A DNA stretch of 64,000 nt from Elgaria multicarinata webbii (GCF_023053635.1 NC_086184.1:13872379-13936378), one strand, 5' to 3'; shown: positions 21,719 to 31,805, counted from the first letter of the stretch. Numbers and translations: made by a program. Notes: generated from the sequence alone by a model not told the origin.

Positions 21719-22450
21719 TGTGGGACGGACGCAAGAAATAAGACATGACACAAGTGCTGGAATTAAACTGGGCCACGTTTATTCAAGTTCTGCAAAGGGT
21801 TCCCACCGGCATCCAGCCAGGCCTGCATCAGGCCTTACTAAGTGAAGGGGTGAGCTTCCAGGCCCAGCGGGTGGCGCTCAGTTTCGCCGCCCTGCTGTCC
21901 ATCCCCTATGTGGGGTAGGGAGACCTTCCCTTGTCACCCCCAACCCATGCCCCCAGGCTCAAGGTGGGTGAGAGAGGTCGACCTCAAAGGTGGTCCTTAT
22001 CCCCCAGCCTGGCCACAAGGCTCAACACTGGGAGCCCTCGGGAGTCACCTATCACTGTAACAGTGCCATGGAAGCTCACCATTATATTCCCTCTGGATGC
22101 CCTTCCCTACCTGCCTAGAATTAGGTGACCAAATTAACTCGCAGCCAAATTGACCTAGTTATACTCCCCCGCTATCTTACAGTGTGGAGTAGGTGAAACA
22201 ACTCGCATCCAATTCAGAACGTGAGCAAAAAATTCCTACTCGGCCCCCTATTGGCAACCAGTAGTTCATGCTGTCTACAGGGAGGGAGCGAGGGAGCCGC
22301 AGAAGCACGAGGGCTTGGAGGGGTGAGGCACATACTTTTAAAGGGCCAAAACCCCTCCCTGCCCTAGTGGTGCGAAATCCTGCCAATGCAGGATAGCCAC
22401 GTCTCTTCCCTGCTCCGCCCACAAATCCCTCCCCATGCCCAGGCTTTGCC
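21719..22450 (-). mobile_element. Possible solo LTR fossil
   Basis: The minus strand has a polyadenylation-type TGAATAAACG (near 21778-21788) about 60 bases before a TG/CA-type boundary at 21719, after a 600-base GC-rich unit without coding sequence. This organisation fits an LTR (U3-R-U5), but no matching second LTR, primer site or clear target duplication was found, and the far border is uncertain. Family unknown; age cannot be judged from one copy. Confidence 0.35.
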
Positions 22451-22624
22451 GGGCATGGCAGAATGGGCCTTGTAGCAAGTTAGGGCCAAACTAAAAATGC
22501 TCATCTAATCGCGCATAGTGTAGCTATGTGCGAGAGTTTTATTTACTCTTGAGTAAGTGCACATGGCCCCAATTTGGATTGGGATCCTGGTGCTCCCAGA
22601 TGGTTTTTCTTTTAAGCATCCCCC

Positions 22625-22629
<5 letters not shown>

Positions 22630-22681
<52 letters not shown>
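22630..22681. repeat. (CA)n microsatellite
   Basis: About 26 CA units. Confidence 0.95.
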
Positions 22682-22682
<1 letters not shown>

Positions 22683-22784
22683 AGACTTGGATCCGCTTAA
22701 ATGCAGATGGATGCGATGGGTAAACCCATTGGCATCGATGTGACATGCATTCATTTGTTCTAGGCGGGCATCTAAGTTAGAAAA

Positions 22785-24140
22785 TGTCAGGTATAAGTCT
22801 CAGCAAGGCCAGGAGTCCTTGGAGGTTGTAGTTAGATTTAATTAGAAATAGTTTGGAATGACTGTGCAAGGTTATCTCTATCGGGATTCTCAGGGACAGA
22901 GTTCACCCAGACACACACACATACCCTGCTTGGCCTTAGACTGTAAAGTTTAACTGGGAACTTGAGAATGTTAGAAAGGAGGGGTTGTTGTTGAAGGAAT
23001 CACTCATAGTGTCACCTTGGTGGGCTGAGCAGTGCCACCCTGTTTGGACAGGGGCATGGCTTATGGGTCAGAGCCCTGTCTGTTGGGTGGTTTGAGGCAG
23101 TTCTACACCTCCCTTTATAAGCTGGAGCAAAGGCCAGGAGTTGTTGCTAGGATCATCTTTTGACTCATGGCCTGAAACCCTTCCCTGTTTAACTCCATCA
23201 CTGTTTGGGACTTTGAAAGCACTCTGCACATGGACTCTCTTCTATTTGGACTTCAGATTATTAAGGAATGTGCCATGAAATTTGCTGTGAGGCTTTTATT
23301 TCTTTACTATTTATTTATTTTATTACATTTATATACCGCCCCACAGCTGAAGCTCTCTGGGCGGTTCGCAACAGTTAAAAACAGTAAGCATTAAAGTAAA
23401 CTTTTCATAGACTTGAACTTGCATTTGCTATGGATTGTGCATTTGTGGTCAGCTCAGCATAGCAGCAGGCTGGGATTGACTGTTGGACTTTTCCTGTGCT
23501 GACTCAGATGGCGGAGAGTTCCCTGTGCTGAAGTACAAGCATCGGACCCCTTGAACCTGAGGTTTTACCTTTTCTGTGATTGTGTGTGTTATCAACCACT
23601 CAGTGTAAGGGTAGACTGGGGTTGATTTTTATTCTTGGACTTTTCCTCTGCAGACTCAGGGGGCAGGGATTTCCCTTTGCTAAAATACCATCACAGGACT
23701 TATTTTGCCGGAGATTTTTACCCACCCCATGATCTTCTTTAGGCTTTGTCCAGGTTCTCTTAGTTACCAACATGTCACTGTGTTTGGACTAGCTTCCTTG
23801 GGATGGTTTGTTAAGCTTTTCAAGAATGTCCCATTGTGATTGCCTGATGGAACAGACCAGGAATCATTCCCCTGCCTTGGTTGGGTTTGGAACCCATTTT
23901 TGGAACCATTGAGATGGCAACTGGGAAGCCAGGTTGTTATTGTAGTGAGTAGCATTTTGACTGTCCATTATCTTGGAGCCTGAAGCTTTCTGACCATCAA
24001 TCAGCTTTAGGTATTTCTGAAGTGTGTAACCGTTAAGCTTTTTACTGTGGGATTTCCTCCAATAAAAGATGTCTCACTGATGTGGGTGTCCCGTGTCAGC
24101 TTGCCAGCATGTGAGAATGCCAAAGGGAATGGGAAACACA
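22785..24140 (+). mobile_element. LTR-like fossil with LINE insertion
   Basis: A long unit with a TG start (22785), a TATA-like CCTTTATAAGC (23112-23122), CCAATAAAAG polyadenylation-type signal (24059-24068) and an end at ...GGGAAACACA. A LINE tail (23305-23398) is inserted inside. The last 69 bases recur inverted at 24895-24963. These fit a solo LTR of an unknown retroelement, but no coding region or partner LTR was seen and the left border is a guess. Confidence 0.3.
23305..23398 (-). mobile_element. LINE 3'UTR fragment (CTCTGGGCGG type)
   Basis: (TTTA)n, CCGCCCCACAGCTGAAGCTC, TCTGGGCGGTTCGCAACAG; sits inside the LTR-like unit. Confidence 0.75.
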
Positions 24141-24584
24141 ACAGAAAGTCTCCTTTGATTCACGTCTCTCCTCCATGGCTCTTTAAACTGCTGACATATT
24201 GCTGTTGTTTCTATTACGTTGACCCAATTAATTCCCTTTTCATAATACCTCTCAACGAGAGAGAGAGAGCTTCCTTTATCAACGCCTGGGATAAGTTACA
24301 ACTTGCACATCTCAGCTTCCAGTTCATGACAAGTGGAAGCGTCAGACAACTTGTCCAGATCAAATCCCTGATGATGAGGACACGTCTTCCTGCATCACAA
24401 AATCAGGGCCAAGGATCCGTGTATTGAAATTCAATGGGAAACTCCTGTTATGCCATCCTCAGCGCCTTTGGATAAGGAGGCATTTTAATTATAGCCATTG
24501 TTATTCAGCCGGCATAAGCTTAGCTTTCAAAATTTGAAAACTTATCTCATAAAGTAGGGTTTCAGACAGACACATTGGGGGTAG

Positions 24585-24723
24585 GATCTTGTTATTTTAA
24601 TAATGTATCCATGTTATATGTTTTAAACAGTTTTATGTATTTTATAATATTTTTATATTCTATGTTGTTCCCCGCCTTGATCCAGAGGGAGAGGTGAAAT
24701 AAATAAATAAATAAGAAATAAAT

Positions 24724-24766
<43 letters not shown>

Positions 24767-24768
24767 AT
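24585..24768 (+). mobile_element. L2-like LINE 3'UTR with (AAAT)n then (TTG)n tail
   Basis: GTTGTTCCCCGCCTTGATCC, AGAGGGAGAGGTG, (AAAT)n, AAGAAATAAATT, then about 14 TTG units (24726-24767). The core matches the ATT-tailed copies at 8900 and 12200, but the terminal unit differs. Confidence 0.8.
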
Positions 24769-24894
24769 TAAAAAAAGAAGAAGACACAAAAGAAGAAGAC
24801 CCAGTGAAGCTGCAAATGTGGTTCAGCTTGTGTGTGGAACAGGGGTGTTGAACATTCTTCAACCTACCGGCTGGATTCATAAGAAGAGCCCTGC

Positions 24895-24963
24895 TGTGTT
24901 TCCCATTCCCTTTGGCATTCTCACATGCTGGCAAGCTGACACAGGACACTCACATCAGTGAGA
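24895..24963 (-). mobile_element. 69-bp inverted copy of an LTR-like end
   Basis: Reverse complement matches 24072-24140 at 67 of 69 positions. It interrupts a minus-strand CR1 tail between AAGAAGAGCCCTGC and CACCAAGGGTCCATCTAG. Confidence 0.75.
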
Positions 24964-25138
24964 CACCAAGGGTCCATCTAGTCCAGCACTCACTTCACAC
25001 AGTGGCCAACCAGCTGTCGACCCGGGACCCACACACAAGACACGGTGCAACAGCACCCTCCCACCCATGTTCCCCAGTAACTGGTACACACAGTCTTACT
25101 GCCTCTGATACTGGAGGTTGCACTTAGCCATCATGGTT

Positions 25139-25221
25139 ATGGGTGGATTCCTGCTTTGAGTGGGGGGTTGGACTCGACGGCCTTATAGGCCCCTTCCAAC
25201 TCTACTATTCTATGATTCTAT
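25139..25221 (+). mobile_element. CR1 3' end inserted in CR1
   Basis: GGGTGGATTCCTGCTTTGAG, GGGGTTGGACTCGACGGCCT, CCCCTTCCAACTCTACTATT and the terminal ATTCTATGATTCTAT repeat, the hallmark of CR1. The host CR1 resumes at CAAGACTAGTAGCC. ATCA stands near both junctions. Confidence 0.85.
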
Positions 25222-25420
25222 CAAGACTAGTAGCCATAGATAGACTTCTATGGAATTTATCCAGCCCCCTTTTAAAACCATCCAAATTGCTGGCCATCAC
25301 CACATCTTGTGGTAGTGAATTCCATAGTTTAACTACGCTCTGTGTGAAAAAGCACTTCCTTTTATCTGTCCTGAATTTAGTTGCTCTAATGGAATCAACA
25401 AGAAAAAATGTTCCAAACTC

Positions 25421-25475
<55 letters not shown>
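25421..25475. repeat. (CT)n microsatellite
   Basis: About 27 CT units at the end of the reverse CR1. Confidence 0.95.
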
Positions 25476-25477
<2 letters not shown>

Positions 25478-26149
25478 GAATGCTGCCACTAAGAAAGAGG
25501 TAATGTGTCTTTGTGGCGAGTAAGCATGAAAAACCCCATTGGGAATTAAGTTTGCAAAATGCCATTTATTGTCTTTCTTTTCTTTTCTTTTTACAAAGAT
25601 GAATAGAAATTGAAACAAAGTAGGAAAGAGTTGTTGCTATTTTGGGGAGGCTGAAGGAAGTGGACAATGATTGTGTGGAGGAATACCATTCAATTAAGAT
25701 GCGGAGGGGAATGAATCTGTTTAATTACTTTTCCATGATATTTTTCATCCTGTACCAACTAGTTGGAGGTGGAGAGATAAAGAAGATAAAGGACTCCTTT
25801 AGGCATGAATGTTGTAAGTGAGAAGGGCCAACAAAATGAACATCATGTTCCCAGCCATATAGAAAGATTGACAACGATCTATTTCTTCTCTACGTTTACT
25901 GCCTCCAATGTGAAGCACTCTCTTCCAACTGTGGTCAATTAGTTTTTTTCGGCTGAATGAATCCTGAAAATACAATGGCCGTATGAAGGCCCAGAAATAA
26001 ATGGACTTGGACAGGTGAGGTTTAAACCTAGTTAAAAGGTCAGGTAATTGAAAGTGACAGGGACCACAATCAACAGCCTGACTAGTCTCATGTTTCTCCC
26101 TCTTCCCAAGAGGAAAGGCACAGATTCATAAGAAGGGATCCTTACAGAA
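25476..26149. other. Intergenic, unassigned
   Basis: No gene or known repeat; possibly single-copy. Confidence 0.35.
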
Positions 26150-26266
26150 GTTGGACATAAAACCTACTTCACAGTGTTATTGTGAGAATAAAAGGGGGAG
26201 GTCATGTATATCGCACTGAGCTCTTTAGGAATAAGGTAGGTTAAAAATCAGATAGACAGATTAGAC

Positions 26267-26302
<36 letters not shown>
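26150..26302 (+). mobile_element. SINE/LINE-type tail running into (GATA)n
   Basis: CTACTTCACAGTGTTATTGT, GAGAATAAAAGGG and ATATCGCACTGAGCTCTTTA resemble the 3' half of the tRNA-derived SINE. It passes directly into about 11 GATA units (26258-26302), suggesting a microsatellite that grew from the element tail. Confidence 0.55.
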
Positions 26303-26369
26303 GTCAAAGAAATGAAGGACAAAAGGCAGATTGGAAAACAGGATTGGCACTGGGATGATAATGACTTTA

Positions 26370-26462
26370 ACTGCAATCCTATAACAGTTATTTGGGAGTA
26401 TGTCCCATTGAACTCAGTGGAACCTACTTCTACATAGACCTGTACAGAATTGCACTGGATAA
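26370..26462. mobile_element. Short MITE (CAATCCTAYRC type)
   Basis: CTGCAATCCTATAACAGTTA ... GAGTATGTCCCATTGAACTC ... CTTCTACATAGACCTGTACA. Ends are roughly inverted. Relative of 19562-19640. Confidence 0.55.
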
Positions 26463-26477
26463 GAAGGATCAGGGAAA

Positions 26478-26640
26478 GAGTAAATATGCCATTGTACACC
26501 AGTTGCTAGGGAACATGGATGGAGGGTACTGCTGCACTCATGTCCTGCTTCTGGGTTTCCAGTGGGCAGCTGGTTGGTCCAGAATGCTGGGTTAGATGGA
26601 GCCTTGGTCTGATCTAGTATGGTTCTTCTTATGTTCTGAT
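26478..26640 (+). mobile_element. CR1 3' end (TTCTTATGTTCT type)
   Basis: CACCAGTTGCTAGGGAACAT, GGGCAGCTGGTTGGTCC, CCTTGGTCTGATCTAGTATG and terminal TTCTTCTTATGTTCTGATG: a CR1 3' end of a subfamily distinct from the ATTCTATG one. Confidence 0.75.
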
Positions 26641-26702
26641 GACCACATCAAAGCTTCCTCCACTGGATTGTACTCTCTGCACAGAAGTCCATCTAGCACC
26701 AG

Positions 26703-26924
26703 GGCTAGATCTATACAACTGCTTTAGACAGTATTGAGGTGCACTGATAATTCTTATGGCACATTATACATCCCATATACCGTTTCATGGTTTTATTTCC
26801 TGCTTTTTATTCCAAAATACCACAATAAATGGTGTTTTGGAATAAAAAGGGGCACATACGCAAGACGGAGATAGTGTTACCCTGTTGGGATCATAATAAT
26901 TTGACACAAGGTGTAGATCTGCCC
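26703..26924. mobile_element. Palindromic GATCTACAC MITE, long variant
   Basis: GGCTAGATCTATACAACTGC at left and GTGTAGATCTGCC at right; an inner inverted pair TTCCAAAATACC/GGTGTTTTGGAA. Diverged and longer (about 222 bp) than the 117-140 bp copies. Confidence 0.6.
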
Positions 26925-28049
26925 CTAGTGATCTGTAGGATGTTTTCATGACTTGTTATATGTTGGTATTGGTGTGTGCGTGTGTGTGTGTGTGTGTGTT
27001 TAAAGTATTTTGATGTGCCTTCTAGGAACCTACATGAGTAGAGCAAGCTCAGCTATGGCAGATGGTGCCCTCCAACCTCTCAGGGAGAAGAGAGATAGCA
27101 ACAGAGGGATTCTGATGCAATGTTAATGCCTTATAAGGAGGGCTAGAGATTGCTAACTATCAGGAGACTCTCATTAGCTCCCTTTGATGAACCCTCAAAT
27201 GACCATACTGTGCAATAATAGCCAGCCATCAGGCAAAAATCAAAACAAAAACAGGAACGGTCAGCTGGTCGCCATAACGCTGCATTTGAGATGGTTCATT
27301 TCAGTGGACAAGGCTGCACTACTAAGAACTGGGTACTCTCTCCAGATGTCGATCGACAGCAAAATATAGCAACCTGAATGAAGCATTTGCTTCTCTCCAT
27401 ATTTTGAATTAATCTAAGGGGCCATAAATCTTGAAAAGTCGTGAGGAGAATGACAGCAGTTATATTGTGGTATCAAAAGCAGAGCTGGCTGGAAAACAAT
27501 TGCAGCCAATAATTCATTCGGCTGTTGTGGTTGTTTATCACCTCCCGATGGAGGCTGCCTGGTACCCTCGGAATAGGCCCAGCTAGCTCTTCTTTTATGG
27601 GCAAATCATTGTGCTCTGTATATTACGCTACTGTGGAGTACTGAGGCACCGTGGACCTCAGGTTCGGCATCTGTGTTGAGTTAGAGCAGGTGCATTGAAC
27701 CTCTTTCAATCAAAGGACTGGATTCCATTTCAGAGAAGCTCCCCTCTGAAATGGGTGGAGCCAGAAGCAAAGTAGGCGGGGTTAAAGACAAACTAGGCAG
27801 AGGGGCCGAATGCCCCAAATACTAACATATCTTAGTTTAAAATTCTCCATGCCAATACCGAAGCCTTAGGAGAGTGACGACAATGGGGAGAGAACTGGGC
27901 AAGAGAAGGGAAACCACAAAATGGGTGGCTGATCTCCTTTAGATAGGAAGAAGCACGCAAGAATCACACAAAACGTTCTGCCTTTACTATGAAATCCACA
28001 GTGTTCAATGGTGGTGGTGGGGAAATGCAGCAAGTTAAAGCCGTTTGTA

Positions 28050-28520
28050 AAAACGATACAACCACTATGAATGAGTCACTGTTACAAAAATTAAAGCTTT
28101 CTTTTCCAGTTGTGCGGATAATAGGAGCCTTCTTTCTCTAAGAACTTAATCTAGCATATTAAATTAAGCGAAATAATCCTCTTGCACGTCTAAAAAATAA
28201 TTAGCTTGGTTTCCCTCCCACCCCCCTGCTTTAAAGAAGAGTGTGTGAGGGAGGGGGGGGAAATAACTTAAAAGATTTTTAAATGCATTTTCCATACCAA
28301 TATTATTCTTAATAAGCTAAACCATGGTGGATTTAAAACTGCAATTAACGGCAATTATACAAGCGGAGAGTGTAGAAATGGCCAGTTTTAATTTTAGTCC
28401 CCCATCTATTGAGTTAGCGTTCCCCTTAACCACCTTCGCAGCCATCAGTATTAATTCACAAGGAAGAATAAGATGATGTTAGATTCAAATAATAAAATTT
28501 GAATATATGAACCAGATTTC
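28050..28520. promoter_or_regulatory. Candidate conserved non-coding element
   Basis: Repeat-free AT-rich stretch with many homeodomain-type TAAT/ATTA cores (AATAATTAGC near 28196, GCAATTAACGGCAATTATAC near 28342, AGTATTAATTCAC near 28448). A role in regulating neighbouring developmental genes is only a hypothesis; conservation cannot be tested here. Confidence 0.2.
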
Positions 28521-28770
28521 TGGGTGGGGGAGAGTATCCTCCCCTACAATGTGACAAATGTATAAAGGATATATAAACAAGACCAGAAGGGCTGGAGTTA
28601 TCATTTATGTTAAGTGCACTGAAGTGTACAGCCACAAAATTCAGATGTATGATACAGTATTATTCTCTGGACTTCCTTGATGCAAAAAAATAATAATCCA
28701 TTCTTGTTCTTGCCTAGAACTTCCCAGAAATGCCATACTGGCTGCATTTTCTTAATCGCTAAGAAGGGAG

Positions 28771-28772
28771 AG

Positions 28773-28815
<43 letters not shown>

Positions 28816-28816
28816 T
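28771..28816. repeat. (CTTT)n microsatellite
   Basis: Eleven CTTT units. Confidence 0.95.
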
Positions 28817-29273
28817 TACAAATGTAGCCATGTTTTAAATCTGTCAATAGTTCAACACACAAGAATTGCCCTGGGCCTGGAAGAACCTGGAATGTATTGA
28901 GATCAGTATGTGTCATTTTAAGTAGACGAATAAACAAAAAGAGGATGACACACACATTCTCCCATGTGGGCATTCTTACAACTGAACCACCGAAAGCAGC
29001 TGCAGTGGCCATCTAGGTAACCTCTAATCTTCCCTGTAATATTCAAAATTGGTTTGAACTGAGATTTGAACCAGGGTAGAAACTGTACTCATTTCCAAAA
29101 GGGTGAACCACCACCATGTTAGCAGAACCACCTCCATTTTTAACAGGAAACTGTAAAATCTCCATTGCACACCAAGCGAGATGTCACGTACCAAGAATGT
29201 CTTCAAGGATGTTTCCTGTGTAACTATCTTATCCATCCAGAACAATAGCTTTATGTTCCCAAGCGGAATGTAC

Positions 29274-29662
29274 TGTTACAGAGGAAATGTTTTGCAGAAG
29301 ATAAGGGGGCTCTCTAGTGTTATGTTCTGATTGGTTAATGCTGCTACTGGGCCCTGCCCCTTGAAAGCTTTAATACTGTACCATATTCCCTATGTCTTTT
29401 GTCTGATTGCTCCCTTTGAAGAGACCAGGGCCGGATCTACACTACTGCTTTAAAGCGCTTTATAACAGTTATAAAGCGCTTTAACTGCTTTAAAGCGCTT
29501 TAAAACTGTTATAAAGCGCTTTAAAGCAGTAGTGTAGATCCGGCCCAGGCCTTGATTACTAATCAATAAAGCGCTTTTGAACCCTCTGTCGTTGGAATGG
29601 TGGAGTCGTGCTTAAGGGCTGTTTGGATCTCGTCCTTGGGTGAAAAGAACATTGATCTAACA
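29274..29662 (+). mobile_element. Possible solo LTR fossil with nested MITE
   Basis: Starts TGTTACAGAGG and ends GATCTAACA, so TGTTA/TAACA inverted ends of LTR type. It has AATCAATAAAGCG (polyadenylation-type signal, about 29562-29574) some 90 bases before the end. A palindromic MITE (29429-29545) is inserted within. No matching target duplication or internal region seen; family unknown. Confidence 0.4.
29429..29545. mobile_element. Palindromic GATCTACAC MITE, best-preserved copy
   Basis: 117 bp, GGCCGGATCTACACTACTGC to GTAGATCCGGCC. CAG stands on both sides (29426-29428, 29546-29548). The interior is built from repeats of CTTTAAAGCGCTTTA and TATAACAG-type units, so nearly the whole element is self-complementary. 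Confidence 0.88.
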
Positions 29663-29850
29663 ACCAGACACATTTTCATCACCAACACGCTGCTCTGCTG
29701 CTGAATGCTGGATGTACTCCTGGTGTCAAATCATTACGATCCATCATGGTATCATTATATGCCTCCCGTGCATGTATATTTCATAAGACATGCATTGACA
29801 TTTGTTACAGTATTTTGGATAATGTGGAATAAAAATCAGGAAACAACCCT

Positions 29851-30185
29851 GGCCAGATCTACACCAAGCAGGATATTACACCATGAAAGCGGTATGAAAG
29901 TGGTGTATAAGAGGCAGAAGCCACACCAAGCAGGATATATCACTATGAAAGCAGTATATGGAATGTGTCAATGGGCCCCAACAGTTGTCAGTGCACTTCA
30001 ATACTGCTATAAAGCAGTAGTGTAGATCCTGTCGCTTATATACTGCTTTCATATCACTTTCATAGTGTTATATTCTGCTTGGTGTAGATCTGGCCCCTAT
30101 GAAAGCAGCATATGGAATGTGTAATGTGCCCCAACATTTATGAGTGCACTTCAATACCACTATAAAACAGAAGTGTAGATCTAGC
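29851..30185. mobile_element. Compound of palindromic GATCTACAC MITEs
   Basis: Four TIR-like blocks occur within 335 bp: GGCCAGATCTACACCAAGCA (29851), GTGTAGATCCTGTCG (30010), GGTGTAGATCTGGCCCC (30082) and GTGTAGATCTAGCC (30172). CACCAAGCAGGATAT repeats near 29861 and 29923, and TATGGAATGTGT near 29957 and 30110. This looks like one element inserted into, or duplicated within, another. Confidence 0.65.
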
Positions 30186-31439
30186 CTTGGATGGGAGGGA
30201 CCGCCCATGAGACATTTTGCCACCTAAGGCAAGGAACAGGATGGTGCTCTCTCCCATTGCCTGCACAAAAGCTGAATGGATTGACATTGGAAAATTTCTT
30301 CAACATTGGTGTTGGGATAGTATATTCCACCACACATAAGGCCGCAGATTGGCTAAGGGGGCTCAGGGCAAATTGACTGTCCCATGGTTCTCCCTGCAAC
30401 ATATTGATGCCACCTCCTAGAATCTGCCACCTGAGGCAACCACTTAATGTCAGGGCCAGCTCTGCTTGCCAAACTTAAAACAAAAGCAGGGCAGGAACCA
30501 GCTCTTCAATATCAAACGGACTTGTTTTTGAAAAGGAGAACCTCTTCCTTCTTTCTGAGGTTGTTCCCCCTCCTGTTTTTCATCGAGTGCATATCTGAAA
30601 GCTAGAGAGAATCCTCTCCTTCTCTTCCTCCCAGTAACAATGGAAACAGCTTTGCAAATTTAAATAATTTTATGTCAAATATGCCTGTCTGAGGCTGTAA
30701 TTTGCATGCTGGATTTCCACTCAATGCCATATGAAACAGCTGAGATACCTTATCTCCCCCTGAAAGCTGGCATTATGAGAAACTACTAAAAATATTACAT
30801 AGACTTTGCATAGCAAAGAGTAGCTGGTGAACATCCTCAGGAACTGTTTTTGATGGAGGTGCCCTGGCCATTTGCTAAGACTTGCACATGATGAAGGAGG
30901 AAGGGGGAGACATCTGATCTCTCTGAATATTTTTTTTTCTTTTTAAGAACAGCTTTATTTAAAGATCTTGTCAAAATAGAGGAGGTTAAGAAAATCCAAG
31001 GCTGAAATCCTCAACTCGGGTATAAACATATTCATCCCATTGGCTTCAAGGAGACCCTGAGGTTTTAATAAGTTCAAGAACTAAGTTTCCATGGTGTGTT
31101 TTACCCCAGGGAGCCAAATGCAAATACATGAGTGTGACGGATGTTCCAGTGTGCTGAAGCTGGGACTTCAGCATAGATGCGGTTGCACTAGTTTTCATCC
31201 AAAATAAAAAGAAGATAGAAATTCGGGAATGAGGATGCTCCTTAGCTTGTCTTCATTCAAATTCCTCTGAAGAGTTTGGTGTTTTGAGTTAGCTGCTCCT
31301 GTTTCTGAAGTGGAATCTATGCATTTGGAATTCTACACTGTTTTGTTATAGACAGGGAGGAGCATAAGGCTATCAATAGATGGAGAATAAGGCTATCAAT
31401 GGTTATAAGTCACAATGGCAATATGATTCCTCCAGGATC
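30186..31439. other. Intergenic; dispersed repeat plus possibly single-copy DNA
   Basis: 30200-30465 shares GCCACC/CTGAGGCAAC blocks with 48410-48800, an unclassified dispersed repeat. 30640-30800 (GTAATTTGCATGCTGG with an ATTTGCAT octamer, CTTTGCAAATTTAAATAA) is repeat-free and could be conserved non-coding DNA. No gene. Confidence 0.35.
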
Positions 31440-31580
31440 AGAGACCGCATGTTTTTGAATGGTGATTGCTGGGAAACAACAGTGGGAGGGAGCCATTGTG
31501 CTTAAGTCTTGCTTGTGGTCCAGGGGTGGGATTTTATGCATGTAAGTCACATCCATCAAACATCATGTCCCTGTATTTCC
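31440..31580. mobile_element. CR1-like 3' fragment and dispersed block
   Basis: GATTGCTGGGAAACAACAGT and GGAGGGAGCCATTGTG resemble the CR1 3' region; 31520-31575 is the reverse of 19420-19485. Confidence 0.45.
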
Positions 31581-31582
31581 AA

Positions 31583-31805
31583 TCTCCATGTATGGATGCA
31601 AAAGTTGGACAATGGAAAAAGCAAAGCGGAAGAAGATCAAGTCATTTGAAATGTGGTGTTGGAGAGTTTTGCCGATACCATGGACAGCGAAAAAGACAAA
31701 TAAGTGGAGAAATTAAGCCAGAAATCTCACTAGAAGTGAAAATGCTGAAACTGTCCTACTTTGGACATATAATGGGAAGAAATGACTCATTGGGGGGGGA
31801 CAATA
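31583..31805 (+). mobile_element. RTE/BovB-like LINE remnant
   Basis: Translating across frames gives YGCKSWTMEKAKRKKIKSFE, MWCWRVLPIPWTAKKTNKW and, in another frame, EIKPEISLEVKMLKLSYFGH plus IMGRNDS. These match the well-known ...FELWCWRRLLRVPWTARR... and ...SLEGLMLKLKLQYFGHLMRR... stretch near the C-terminus of BovB-type LINEs. At least one frameshift separates the halves, and both ends are missing. BovB is common in squamates and known for horizontal transfer. Confidence 0.72.

Larger units (their letters stand above)
24880..25420 (-). mobile_element. CR1 LINE 3' region (reverse), twice interrupted
   Basis: CATAAGAAGAGCCCTGC, GGGTCCATCTAGTCCAGCA, CACCCTCCCACCCATGTTCC, AGATACTGG-type and CTTTTAAAACCATCCAAATT blocks match, in reverse, the CR1 at 43330-43830 and directly the copy at 40965-41420. 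It is interrupted by the 69-bp piece at 24895 and by a + strand CR1 end at 25139-25221. Confidence 0.8.
26925..29273. other. Intergenic, largely unassigned; contains candidate conserved non-coding DNA
   Basis: No gene. (TG)n at 26977-26999. 27686-27840 holds a dispersed repeat opening GCAGGTGCATTGAACCTC, also seen at 24843-24885. 27400-27680 and 28050-28520 lack repeat signatures. A (CTTT)n tract is at 28771-28816. Confidence 0.4.
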
